From positions 43,207,920-43,271,919 of the forward strand of contig OW386285.2 in NCBI GenBank assembly GCA_936432065.2: a stretch of 64,000 bases of DNA, in the 5' to 3' direction. A program made the translations under genes and the position numbers. This document shows, piece by piece, positions 47,729 through 58,374 of this stretch (position 1 is its first letter; every line of letters starts with the position of its first letter). The notes under the pieces are model-generated. The model did not search any database, was not told where the DNA came from, and was given only the letters and a program-made list of their open reading frames with translations. The DNA comes from Rutpela maculata. Lineage: Eukaryota; Arthropoda; Insecta; Coleoptera; Cerambycidae.

Positions 47729-48974
47729 GTACTTGGTGTGCAGATTGCAGCTTTGCAACAAACTATGTTCTTTAAACTTTTCGCTTCAAAAAAGATTATA
47801 ACTAACATTACTTCAAGACAGATGGGTGATGACAAGCGGTGGCGTACGATTAATACGGTTTTATGGAAAAATTGCCATTAAAAGTATATTCAAAAAAAAT
47901 TAAAACAGTAGGTATTTACTTGCTATTCGTAATATAACTAATAAATAATAGCTAAAAATATCTACATTAGAAATTGTATGTCAACATACAAATAATGTAA
48001 AGACAGCTGACTACTACTGTCAGAATAATTATCAGTATTATTATCGTTATTTTTCACTATAGCCCATATGAATTCATTAGTGTTTAATAGTAGACGTAAA
48101 AATGTCCCTGGCTTTGCAATAAGGCATCAAATTTGTAGATAATGCATCACTATTCAAAATTAATGTTCCTGTCAAATAACCATTTTATCGTGTCTGCTTT
48201 CCTAGAATTTGAGGACGTTACTGAATTTGCCTGCTCATTATGGTAGGGTGCATTGTTGTTACAATATTTTCGGCAAATTAGGGCTTAAAATTTGATCCAA
48301 CCACATTCCATAGTTTCCAAAATTCATTTCTGCATAATAATGTCGGGTTTTAAATCCCGATGTAAACAATATTACACATCTAGGTAAAAATTCTACGTCT
48401 CCACTACTATACACAATAATCCGTCTTTCATCTTTAAATATATTTGTGAACAATCCTTCCGTTGAGTCATTCATCCAGTTCTTCTAAGACGTGGATCCAC
48501 TGTACAAATAGGTTCCATCCCTATAAACAATCGGCATATTTTAATTCCGGAAATGTGTTTAAAAAACGAAATTAGAAGACATCATATTGTGTAATTTCTG
48601 ATTATTATTTGTTCTTCTCCACCTGATTTATGTAATAAAACTCTCAACTAGCTGAGCCCGTCCACGGAATGGGGATATTGAAAAATGCATCCTGTAACAG
48701 AAAACTCTCCCTTGGATTGCGTTTAGGGAGTTGGCTTCAATACAACCCCCAAAACTTTGTATTTTGAAGAAGCGCGCCAGCAATTCAAAGGTCCTGGCAA
48801 GCTTCTTGGTTGGGTTGGGTCTTAGCTCTCAGGTTCGATTTGTAGTATTGACGGAAGATGTGGCTTCAATGTGGAGAGTTCAGGACAACTGAAGGTCCGA
48901 GATCATAAGTAGTCGGGGGCTTGTGCTCTTATGTTTCACTTAAGCTTAAAAATAAAACAATATTTCGCAATAAA

Positions 48975-49330
48975 TGTTTAGGATGATAGCAGACCTTGAT
49001 TTTTTTTTTCAGTTTTGTTTTGAAAAAATGTTTAGTCTGAAAAAATGTTTGGATTTAATTCTATTTCACTTTGAAAAATTTGGTCAAAAAATTTTCTATG
49101 TGCCAGCCTTAAAACTCCAAAAGTTCATTTTAATTAAAATCCGGTTAAGTTATTTTTTAAAAGATGGAATATAATTTTTATTTGAAAAATCGACTATGTC
49201 CAATCTTAAAACACAGAAATAATTTTAAATTGAAATTCTGGCTAGTTATTTTTAAGAACACGAAAAATAATTTTAATTTAAAATTTCGGCTATTATGTCC
49301 AGTTTTAAAACACGAACATTTTGATTCAAT
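48975..49330. repeat. Degenerate tandem repeat
   Basis: The phrases CTTAAAAC-C and AATAATTTTAATTTAAAATT recur at about 49107, 49205 and 49300 (period near 95-100 bp), each followed by an AATCCGG/TTCTGG/TTTCGGCTA word. Confidence 0.55.
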
Positions 49331-49674
49331 TCACTGTCTGAAAATCTTCTATGTTCAATCGCTGTTTGAGGGTAAGTCAGTATAGTAACCGTTGTTGGCA
49401 CAGGTAATTTGGCGGTGATTTTCGTTTCATCCACCAAGGAACTTTGTCGTCGGCGAAGCGCGTTTTGGAACATCTTGTGTATGCGGCGGCAGACAAGCCT
49501 AAGTACAGATGAGTTGTAGTTGACTTATTGCTGGAGAACTTGACGAACTGATGAACTATCTGGAACTGACGGTGATGAATATTTTTTTTTCTTTTATGCT
49601 CTCTGGGGTTGTAAATAATTTTAGATTTGTCGGGGTTGTTCAAAAAGGCCCCCTAGGAATTAATTTCCATCCAA

Positions 49675-50130
49675 AATTTTATTGAAAAGTGGTTGTAACT
49701 TATTTAGTTTTTGAAGGATTTGAAATATTTTGCAGCTATTTGTTAGTCCTTTATGATGTGCTTCTTTCTGGTTAATTTATATTTTTAATTTTCTCAGCGA
49801 AGCGCTTAATAACTGAAGTTTTTGCGCGCTCGGTGACATGCTTAGCTATGGATATTTTTCTGATTGATTTTCTCAGCGACGCGATTATTAACTGAATCTT
49901 TTGCGCGCTCGGTAACACTTTCCTTAAAAATTTCATTGGAAATGGGTGAATAACTTTTTCAGTTTAAGGAAAATTTGAAGTGTTTTTCAGTCATTCGGTA
50001 GGTCTCGAGGATGTGCTTCTTTTTAGTTTATTCTTTTTTCAGATGTCTCAGCGATAAGCTAGAAATTAATTATTCAGTGAATTTTTAGCGCTCGGTGGCA
50101 ATCCTAGAAATGATTCTTTAGAGGCACACC
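49675..50130. repeat. Tandem repeat with AGCGAAGCGCT / GCGCGCTCGGT blocks
   Basis: CTCAGCGAAGCGCTTAATAAC, CTCAGCGACGCGATTATTAAC and CTCAGCGATAAGC occur near 49795, 49873 and 50050. Each is followed within 40-50 bp by GCGCTCGGTGACA or a close variant. A longer phrase (GTTGTAACTTATTTAGTTTT; GATGTGCTTCTTTCTGG) repeats at about 49690 and 49945, so a ~250-bp unit contains a ~78-bp sub-unit. Confidence 0.7.
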
Positions 50131-50659
50131 TTTAAACTTACTGCAAGCACTCACATTTTCGAGAAATTTGCGATACTGTCTTAACGTAATGATCTCATTT
50201 TTTCCTAGAGTAGTTTATAAAAACAAAAGAGTCTACTCTATTCGTTCTCCGTCAAATGTTGACGTGTTTAGTCCAGTTAACTATTTTATTCTTTTAGTGA
50301 CCACCCCGAATGTCTTTTTCACTAAAACTAAAATAGCTTTCTTCCTTAGCAATTATGTTAACTGCATGTCAAATATTATTGTTTTCCGTAAATTTTTTTC
50401 CTTAGTTATTGTTTTGAGTCGTTCAGTCTCTATATTTTTCAAAATATATCAAATTTTTCCATGGCAATAAGCCTTATTTACCTACCGAATATTACTTTTC
50501 TGTCAAATATTTTTTTAGTCTTACGAAATTCAAGTCTTCCTTGCAAGCTTATTTCCTGGACCTCTAAATATTAGTACGTCGTCAGCTGTTAAGGCACTAC
50601 TATCAACCTTCCTTCACTAATTTTTAGATATTCCTAACAGACACTCCCGTAGCATTTGA

Positions 50660-50770
50660 CTTTTTTTTTATTTATCGTCGGCCTATTTCCGCTATCAAGA
50701 CCTATCACCGACTCCAACCTGATTCTTTTTTCGAACCTCTTCTCTTTTAGAACAGTAACTTGCCTAACAT
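50660..50770 (-). repeat. Second copy of the 19638-19967 3-prime-end-like repeat
   Basis: It shares TTTATCGTCGGCCTATTTCC, GCTATCAAGACCTATCACCG and CTTCTCTTTTAGAA with the copy at 19650-19745. The orientation is the same. Confidence 0.6.
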
Positions 50771-51555
50771 TTAATAGACGAGGAACCGACTGCTTCCCCT
50801 CCGAAACGTGATATATCCACCACATAATCCTCATCTTAAATTACATAGCTTCTTCGTATACCCTGATGTACAAGCCGCTAGAAGGTGGGATGAGATCTTT
50901 GAGTTTCTTCAGATGGCCACTCATCTAAGTACTAACTACGGTTAATATAGCTCGACTGTATGTATCGAAACATGCACCGTCGAGACGCCTCCAAGCTCGC
51001 CTATCTTATTTTCCTATTTTTCACAATGCCTGAAATTTGTGACTCGCACTTTTCATTCTTCATTTACTTAAACACACGATACACTTTTCCGACATTTTTC
51101 TCAATTTGAGAGACAAAATTAAAAGTATGTTTTAAGGTAATTGTTTTTGAATGTGTATAGATGTCCCCAATGTCCTCCATCTATCTCTCTACCTACTCTA
51201 GCAGAAATTGCACTCTATCGCTCCCGAATGCCAGTACGTGCCGTCATTGCGGGCTAAGTCAATTTCCCCGCACAAGTCTAACGCATTTAACCTACGCCGC
51301 TGTTGACACACCTCAGCGCAAGGAATATCACTGCAGGCACAGAGCTTCTGTGGTCTCACCGTTTGCCATCATACATCTGTTTGGTAATATATAGAATTTG
51401 ATTTGCTTTCTACGAATTTCATTTTCTCTGGGCTGTAAATAGCACTAACGCCACTGTTTTACATAGTTAACAACACAGTGTATAAATATTGCAGACATTT
51501 TATCGATCATTCATATCATTATATAACTTAAATTTGATATTAATTTTTTACATAG

Positions 51556-51668
51556 GTTCTGGAAGAAAAGGTGCAGAAACACCACCTAGTTGTCCTAGCA
51601 CTCCAGGAAGTACCCATGGAAAGATTATTCTTCAGCCAGGTCAAGCTCGTGCGCCCATGTTTATAACG
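51556..51668 (+). CDS. zormin: Exon I: short Pro/Ser-rich exon leading into Ig9
   Basis: The acceptor is TTTACATAG|GT (phase 1), donor ACG|GTAAGT (phase 0). Residues 2886-2922: SGRKGAETPPSCPSTPGSTH, then KIILQPGQARAPMFIT. LQPG recalls the PPE motif start, and APMFIT is the A strand of Ig9. At 113 bp it is short but both splice sites and both phases fit. Confidence 0.88.
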
Positions 51669-51766
51669 GTAAGTGCAAGTAATATTTCATAGAATACTAA
51701 TTACCACTGAATACAAAAATAATACAGTATGTAGAGCAGAAAAACAGGGGTATCCGTGAATAAATC

Positions 51767-52790
51767 CTACAAAACTAAGATAATTTCCTCTATGTTAATA
51801 GCTTCTTCTAAGTAATTTGTAGAATCTACATCTTCTGCCATGTTGTTTTGCTCCACAATGTCAGCTATAATATTTTGACGAAATTGGCCATGGCAATTAT
51901 TACAAACAATAGAGCAATGCAATACAATTTTCCTGCAACCACATTTTGACCACAGCCTTTGGAGTAATTGTAAAATTATACAGAGCAGGTGGTACAATGT
52001 TTGAGTTGTGTCCAAGACGCCATTTACCATAATCCAGCCCCAATTTTCTGGATGAAGTGTATTGTTGAGTCATGCTTTACTTGATAGTACACCCAATTAA
52101 ATTGCTAAAGTTTCTGAACTGCACTGGATATTGGTGGGAGTGCAGCTAAGTTCACAGCTTTATTGCGTTGCGTAGACTTAGCAAATAAAAGATAATTCAA
52201 GGTATCTATAGAATTCTCATGCTGTAGAGCAAAGTACATTGTCAAAGGCATTCAAACTCCATTATTAAGAATTAATCCAAGCAAACATTATCTTATTTCA
52301 AAAAACTCTGCTGCATTTCTCAAGTCGGCACTTTTCGCCAATAATTCTAATGCTTTAAATTTACCTTTATTATACTAAGATGAGTCGTATGACATCCAAT
52401 AATTGCTCGCAAAAATAAAACATGATCTTTACTTAATTTATGAGAATAAGAATTTTTTGAGGAATAGATTTTTGTTTCTATTTTTGCTTTTCCAGATTTC
52501 AGATAACAAATCTCTCTATCAAAAGGAGTTCGTGCAACCATCAGTACAAATAAATAAACATCCTCACCTGCAACTACGCTAAAATTTGTATCGGACTTCT
52601 CGAGTGCAGTTTCAATAATTAGAGCATCTGCATCGCTTTGTACTTGTTTTACATTGATGTTAACTGGTTCATATTGTCTACATAATAAGGAAATAAATCA
52701 ACTTTTACTTTTTTATTAGAAAGGAATTTTTCTTTACTGGAACTTTCATTTATGCATCAAATAAAGTTTCTTTCGATTTAAGGTGTTTCG
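51767..52790 (-). pseudogene. Nuclease-like plus CXC-tail mobile protein, copy 1 (decayed)
   Basis: Minus-strand pieces, in order: QSDADALIIETALEKS (52600-52645) and VVAGEDVYLFVLMVARTPF (52530-52580), which follow the acidic pattern of a FEN1/XPG-type (PIN-like) nuclease region; HVLFLRAIIGCHTTH (52375-52425), matching a GCDTTS-type motif; NLAALPPISSAVQ (52120-52160); VYYQV; ENWGWIMVNG; then CGCRKIVLHCSIVCNNCHGQ (51870-51955), a CXC/tesmin-like zinc-binding tail, and an acidic end. Several frameshifts and stops break it. The same order is found in copy 2 at 58905-59520. The nuclease reading is an inference from motif spacing; the CXC tail is clear. Confidence 0.62.
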
Positions 52791-52797
52791 AAGATCG

Positions 52798-53112
52798 AAT
52801 AGGGAACGTGAGCTGGATTTAGACCGTCGTGGGACAGGTTAGTTTTACCCTACTGATAACTCGTCGTTGTAATAGTAATCCTGCTCAATACTGCAGATAG
52901 GATTATGCCTGAACGCCTCTAAGGCCGTATCCTTTCTAGTCGAAGGTGGTAACGATATCTCTTGGAGTTCCGAGAGTTGAAAGGCTCAAAACAAGTGACT
53001 TTACTAGGCGGTCGCGGTTCGTCTCGATCGTTGCACTAGTCCTATTCGCCATCGAGATCGACGGTCGACGGTGAGATCGATCCTTGCCGTGTCCGACTTG
53101 ATCTCACACTTA
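52798..53112 (+). rRNA. 28S rRNA 3-prime-region fragment (pseudogene)
   Basis: AATAGGGAACGTGAGCTGGA, TTTAGACCGTCGTGGGACAG, GTTAGTTTTACCCTACTGAT, TAGTAATCCTGCTCAATAC, then GGATTATGCCTGAACGCCTC, TAAGGCCGTATCCTTTCTAG and GTGACTTTACTAGGCGGTCG are the highly conserved 3-prime end of eukaryotic 28S rRNA in correct order and on the + strand. About 70-80 bases are missing between CTCAATAC and GGATTATG. Single changes (GCTGGATTTAG, GTGGGACAG) mark it as non-functional. Its end beyond about 53030 is less certain. It lies between the CXC-protein relic and an R700 fragment. Confidence 0.9.
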
Positions 53113-53149
53113 GTGTTGACAGCCGATCATGGGTCGTAGTTCAGCAGCT

Positions 53150-53463
53150 TTTGTACTTTAACAATGATCATCAAGCAAGTAAGAGTCCATAAAATTGGAA
53201 TTTAGTAAATGTACGAGAAGCCAACGTCCGAAATTTTTTTGACATCAGCTACCCTACAACTACAACCCTCATCAGATTATTCAACGGGATAAAAAAATTA
53301 AATTCTGATTTAGTGTGTGCATAAGAATCAAAAATTTTTGGCATCAGCCACCCACAGCCACCCCCTTAATAATGAAGTGGGGGTGGTAGTGGGGACTTGT
53401 ATAGGAAAAGACTTAGATAGGAAATCTGAATGTGGAAGTAGTGATTCCTTGTCAGTGGTTTTT
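53150..53463 (+). mobile_element. R700 element, right-half fragment
   Basis: It starts TGTACTTTAACAATGATCAT, continues AAGTAAGAGTCCATAAAATT and ends GAATGTGGAAGTAGTGATTC then CTTGTCAGTGG. The left half and microsatellite are missing; the 28S fragment borders it. Confidence 0.7.
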
Positions 53464-54727
53464 ATACCTTATGTACTTATAGACTAGCTCCCCAAATATA
53501 GGGCCTTTGGGTAGTATATTTCCCACCTATGACTTCTTCTACGTTCTAAAATATGCTACAGTATATTAAGTTGATGGATTTCTCTCCTTAATAGGTATAT
53601 GTTGTGTCAATGAACATATATATCAATAGTTTTAAATATTCCCAGTTGTACTTAACATGTAACGTGTATTTAGGCATAGACATATTGTCATTTTAACTTC
53701 ACACGATCTTATATCCGAAACTATTACTCCTATGAGAAAAAGTAATAGCCTTTCATGTAGCAAATTCTAAACTACTACAAATTTGATACTATTTTTGATA
53801 AAGCTAATAGTCTCCGAGATACTTGCAAAAGACTTTTTTTACTTTTGACTTCTTGTAATATTTAAAGCTCTAGTGGTATGTATAAAAACTTTTGACTTAT
53901 TTAAAATGTCAAAAGTATGCTTCATACAATAGTTCGGCTGAGTGGAAATTTTATTCAGATTGGACATTATTTAATCTAATTTGACTGGAGCTTATTTTGA
54001 CAAGTCATTGTTAGTAGAACAAACCTTCCAGTTTCAGTCTTAGATGGTGAATCAAACCAAGTCTAGTCAGTCATTCATTGATTTTGGTCATTCGAATCAT
54101 CATCAGAGGCTTCTAGAACAAAAGTAAGCTCTACCATATCTTCACCCCTTGCATCATTAGCTTTTCTCATATTGTAGGTAAGGACTGTTAAAATTTCAAG
54201 TAGTATTTCTTTAGTTGTTTCTGCATTTAACACGTAAGTACACCTATTTTCTTTACGAAGTTTAGAAATGGGTTCCAATTTTTGTTGTACTGTGCTGTTC
54301 CCTAAAATCCGATTGTGATTGTTATGTTATTTTCGATTACATAGTTCGTTACTTGTTAATTAGTTTCCCTAGTATATTTATTCTAGATATAATGGTAACT
54401 TGACAAAAATATTTAAATTATACTAAATTACTTAACTTGACAATAATAAATTGCAGATTATATACAAATCGATGAAATACTCATCGTAGTGTAATTTTAA
54501 TTTACATGTAGAACGAAGTTGTTCATCCATATTTCTTAATTTGTTAATTTCTTGTGAAAATATTGTTGCCTGGTGTGTTTCTGGTTGGTTTGTTTTATTT
54601 TTGTCCTTTTTGATAATATATGTCTCCGGCTGCTGTTTTTCTGGGGTATAAATTATAATCGGATAAAAATTTTTAATCATCATTCAGTTTGTTTTAGTGA
54701 ACGTTCATATGTTTTCTCTCTTGTCAG

Positions 54728-55424
54728 CAGTGGCGTATCTAGGGGAGGCAAGGGGGTAATCCCCCCCCAGAGCTATAACTCTCTGACTATTATTTATTAC
54801 TTCGAGTTTCAGAAAACTGAAAACTTACCTCAGAAATAGAACAATCGCAAGTCGCCTTAATGGCTTGGCCCTACTAAATATTCACCAAGAATTCCTGTAA
54901 CTTGCGATGACGTGTATCAGGAGCTTGCAAAAGTCAAGAGAAGTTAGTAATATACGTTTTGTTTCTGTTATTCTGTTTCATTTTATAAGAGAATTTATGT
55001 TTCCTTAATTACCTTTAATTAAATAATTTACCAATTTACGCTCTTTGTTAATTTTCATTGGTAAATAGAATAATTCTTGATTTCTTAAAAAAGAAGCTTT
55101 TGCATTTGGCCGTTGGTGCACATCTAAATGCAGGTATAAAGAGCACAGCAACGGCCCAATGAATCAGTAAGAACAGGCAGGCCTGTCGAGAAGGGGAGAG
55201 GCATAAAAGGGTGATCGCGCCCGGGCTTATTTGAGGGGGACCAGTTTTGAAATGTTGAAAATTTGTATTATACTCCCGCTCGCCAAAAATGTTTTTCATC
55301 AATTTTCCAAAATTTTTTTCTCGCCGGGACCGTATGTTGTGTTTACTGTCCTGGTAACAGGTTAAGTAAAAAATAAATCAGGGTTTGCCCCCTTCCCCAG
55401 GATTAATTTCTGGTTACGCCACTG
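54728..55424. mobile_element. Non-autonomous hAT element, 697 bp, with 8-bp duplication
   Basis: The termini CAGTGGCGTATCTAGG and, in complement, CAGTGGCGTAACCAGA are typical hAT ends. A perfect 8-bp direct repeat CTTGTCAG flanks it (54720-54727 and 55425-55432). Next to each end is a run of C or G (CCCCCCCC near 54760; GCCCCCTTCCCC near 55387). No transposase. The perfect duplication suggests a fairly recent insertion. Confidence 0.92.
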
Positions 55425-56154
55425 CTTGTCAGTCCTCATTAGCAAATGCTACGCAGGAGTCTTTGAGTTTAGAGAGATTTTTAAATGAGACTTTTCTAGA
55501 TCGCAAAATAATTAAATTTAGTCATTTTGTTATGCACGTGTTATAGTAAGGAAAAAAAATTCACAAAATTTTAAAGCAGAGTGAAGTAGTAGATTTTCTA
55601 AACCGGGCAATATTTTAAATAGTTATAGTGCGTATTACAAGAAATAGCTTTTACCATACAGAATATTGAATGATTGGAGAACAGTTATTTTTGACGCGTA
55701 CAGATGAATAAATGGTTAAGATTTTGCATCAGTGTTAAATTCGATCCGAATTCATAATGAATTATTTTATAAATTATTATTATAAATTCATGTTTTACCA
55801 ACTCGTTTAGATTAAGAATTTACATTTATTAAAAATAGATTTAATTGAAGCTGTGTTCGCAACACCATATAGACGTCGTATTGCTCCATCTATTTGCTAC
55901 AACCTGTAAGTTGTGGCAAAGGCAATATAAAAAGTAGTTCTGGATGCATCTGCAAATTATAAACTTCTTCGGTTACTATCTGTTAAGAAATATGACACTT
56001 GCTTGAACATTCTTATTAGGAGATTAATTTTTCTTAAACGTGCTGTATGTGGTCATTACAAATTAAATTTGAGTATATTATTAATCCTAAATATTTTACG
56101 TGTTTGACTTTTTCAATTAATAAAGTAACAAACATTAATTAACTTCTTTTTCAG

Positions 56155-56335
56155 CCTTTACGTGATATTGCCGTTGTCAGTGGACAAGCTGCGAAATTCG
56201 AATGCATTGTACAGTCTGAACCACCACCTAATATATTGTGGTCTAAGAATGGCCGAATTATAGAAAACTCGAATGACTATCAACTACACTACAGAAATGG
56301 TGTCTGCCGCCTAACAATTTCACAAGCGTACCCAG
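56155..56335 (+). CDS. zormin: Exon J: main part of Ig9
   Basis: The acceptor is TTTTTCAG|CCT (phase 0), donor CAG|GTAAGT (phase 1). Residues 2923-2982: PLRDIAVVSGQAAKFECIVQ, the core Trp in ILWSKNG, YQLHYRNGVCRLTI. The first disulphide Cys is present. It joins exon I upstream (A strand) and exon K downstream (F and G strands). Confidence 0.93.
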
Positions 56336-57631
56336 GTAAGTTTTTGGCAGAAGCATTATTTGTGTTCATGGTGCGAAATAACATAAATCGCACAGGAATT
56401 GGGCCAAATTATTGAACTAGATTATTTAAATTGTATTAAAGGCTGTTGTGTTTACAAACTCAGCGAAGTGATTTTCTAAATGCATTTTTGTAATTAGTTT
56501 CTTATTTTGTTTCTCTTCTATAGAGGTTTTTTGTTTGATTTTTTTCTTAGGTATTAGGCTGTTATTTTTTAGTAAATTTTGATAATGTTGAGTATGATGA
56601 AAGGCAACGTCCATAGACCAACATAAACTACAGATAAATTTAAAATGTGTTTGAGAATAAACTATGAAAAGTAAAATGTGCTTATATACTACGGGACATT
56701 TTCTCTAAATACACCACACAACATAACTATTAGCAAACTATTAAAAGTATAATAAATATATTAAACATAAGTATATCAATACAGAATTAAATTATTGGAT
56801 TATTGACGATCAAACAAAAGTCTTTTGTACCTAGCTTTAAACATGTTAAACGACATTGAAAAACTGGACACATCTATGACATCGCCGCAGGTCGCTATAT
56901 TATAAGAAAAAGACCGTTTAAAAATTTCTTTCTTGTGACGAGTAAGGACATTTTGGTGAAGAAAATTTAAGTTGTGCACATTTGTCCGATATGATAACCT
57001 ACTATGCAAATAAGCAGGTGTTTTATATTTCAATATTTTAAAGAAAAAACATGTCGCATGTAGTTTTCTGCGGTTGAACAATCAATTTATCCGATATACG
57101 TTCTGTAGGTACATTTTATGCCGAAAATGAACGTCAAGCAGCTGTTCTGGGTTTTATAAATCCTTTTCTTATCAACAGTGTCTAGGCAGGAACCGAATAC
57201 ATTGTCGCAATGGTTAAAATAAGAGAGAACCAATGAATCACACAGAAATTTTTTTATATCAGCGTCTTTGACCATACATAAGTTTAAGTGGCGTATACGC
57301 TTTTTTTAGCATAAAGGTTACTTGTTCTTTGAAGCGCAACTTAAAGTCAATAATCAAACCCAAGCTTTACAGGAGTCTCTGGAAGGTATCGTGTCATTCC
57401 CAAAGTGTATTTCCAAATTTTCTAAAGCAGTACGTCTTTGACTCTCACTTCCAAATAAAACACCAGCATTTTATCAGCATTGATTTTTAATGCGTGACTG
57501 TTACAAACATCTAAAATAGTGTTTAAATCTTGGTTAATTTTTTCATTTGCTTGTGCTAATTCTGACAATTGAAATGAATAATTTTTTTTCAGTGGACGAA
57601 TAAATTTTTAACATAGTTTTTCCTGTTTTAG
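56336..57631 (+). other. Intron splitting Ig9 (1.3 kb)
   Basis: Donor GTAAGT, acceptor TTTTTCCTGTTTTAG. Most of it is a non-LTR relic on the minus strand. Confidence 0.75.
56790..57590 (-). pseudogene. Non-LTR retrotransposon reverse-transcriptase relic (3-prime end)
   Basis: Minus-strand pieces: LNTILDVCNSHALKINADK (palm/thumb side of a LINE reverse transcriptase), LCDSLVLSYFNHCDNVFGSC, KRIYKTQNSCLTFIFGIK, then LHATCFFFKILKYKTPAYLH, LSYRTNVHNLNFL and KKEIFKRSFSYNIA. These are typical of the C-terminal region of jockey/CR1-type ORF2 proteins in insects. Frameshifts occur near 57086 and 57280-57420. 5-prime truncated, no polymerase activity possible. Confidence 0.82.
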
Positions 57632-57709
57632 AGGATGCAGGAACGTATTCGTGTACTGCCACTAACCCTGTCGGCACAGCAAATACTACTGCAACTCTGC
57701 AAGTACCAG
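57632..57709 (+). CDS. zormin: Exon K: end of Ig9
   Basis: The acceptor is CCTGTTTTAG|AG (phase 1), donor CAG|GTGAGC (phase 1). Residues 2984-3008: DAGTYSCTATNPVGTANTTA and TLQVP, the F and G strands with the second disulphide Cys. Ig9 therefore has both cysteines. The donor and open phase mean the gene continues, with the next exon beyond this point; I did not find it before 64000. Confidence 0.92.
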
Positions 57710-58374
57710 GTGAGCGTCGATCTCAATATATAAACTAGAATGGTGGTGGTCTAACAAAATAATTGCGTGCACTGCCAATATGTTTGTAAGCAGTTGTCTA
57801 TACGTGTTTATTTCATTATTTTTATTATCGATACGAAGTGCCTTATTGCTACATTGTGACATATCTCATATATATTCTTAATTTTTTTCTCGCTTAAACC
57901 TTACAGATATTTTAATACAAATATATGAAGCTGTATTGAAATTTTTATTGTTATTTTATTTGATTAAGTCTAAACCTTTGTTACAAGGTTCTCGGTCACA
58001 CTCATTCTGGTCATTTAGTCCTAGTGTATTAGTATATATGTGTATAAATTTATATTTGTTACTGACTTTTATTATATTTATTTATTTATTGTGTCTGTTA
58101 TATTGGATATTAAAGCTTTTCTGCATTTACACTTTTTACTTATCTTGGGCACCTTTTCCTATCCTTCTCTGTGAATAGATTATCTTTAGTACGGCTTCTG
58201 GGTAAGTACTAACTCTAGAGGTAGATCCTAAGTGGTATATATTAATATTGAGTGAAGTTCTGAAGGTTCTTTCTAAACCAACTGTTAAGTCCACACGAGT
58301 AGAAATAAAAGTCAGGCAAGATTCCTTGAAGAAAAAATCGAATAATATTAATAGCCCATGAATTTTAATTTTTG

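Larger units (their letters stand above)
47729..51555 (+). other. Intron between exons H and I (3.8 kb)
   Basis: Donor GTACTT, acceptor TTTTTTACATAG. 47730-48960 and 50780-51555 show nothing recognised, although 51140-51370 is less AT-rich than its surroundings. Repeats are listed separately. Confidence 0.65.
51669..56154 (+). other. Intron between exons I and J (4.5 kb)
   Basis: Donor GTAAGT, acceptor TTCTTTTTCAG. It contains a CXC-protein relic, a 28S rRNA fragment, an R700 fragment and a hAT element, listed separately. A 67-codon minus-strand frame at 54075-54278 looks protein-like (acidic C-terminus) but I cannot name it. 53464-54070 and 55433-56154 show nothing. Confidence 0.65.
5806..57709 (+). 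other. zormin: Titin-related muscle protein gene, zormin-like (11 exons)
   Basis: This is the only recognisable host gene. Eleven exons join with matching phases (1,0,1,1,0,0,1,1,0,1 across the ten introns) and encode about 3008 residues without a stop. Order: spectrin-like helices (1-90), charged helix (92-333), Ig1-Ig2 (371-563), Ig3-Ig6 (570-994), Ser/Gln/His-rich linker, Ig7 (1146-1238), Ig8 (1241-1336), a Pro/Ser-rich region with repeated modules (1362-2916), and Ig9 (2917-3007). Both ends run beyond the visible exons. Insects split titin function among several Ig proteins; length, Ig spacing, the disordered module-rich region and the lack of a kinase point to zormin rather than projectin or Unc-89. 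That name is an inference from recalled family features. Confidence 0.6.

Noticed and set aside
47507..47881. 124-codon + frame overlapping exon H
   Set aside because: It is the shifted frame of exon H; the exon H frame matches the rest of the protein and the splice phases.
54075..54278. Host exon on the minus strand
   Set aside because: The frame is protein-like, but I found no matching splice partner or family; it may be a fragment of a mobile protein.
5806..57709. Identification as projectin or Unc-89/obscurin
   Set aside because: No FN3 domains, kinase, SH3 or RhoGEF/PH domains are seen, and the long disordered modules do not fit those proteins.
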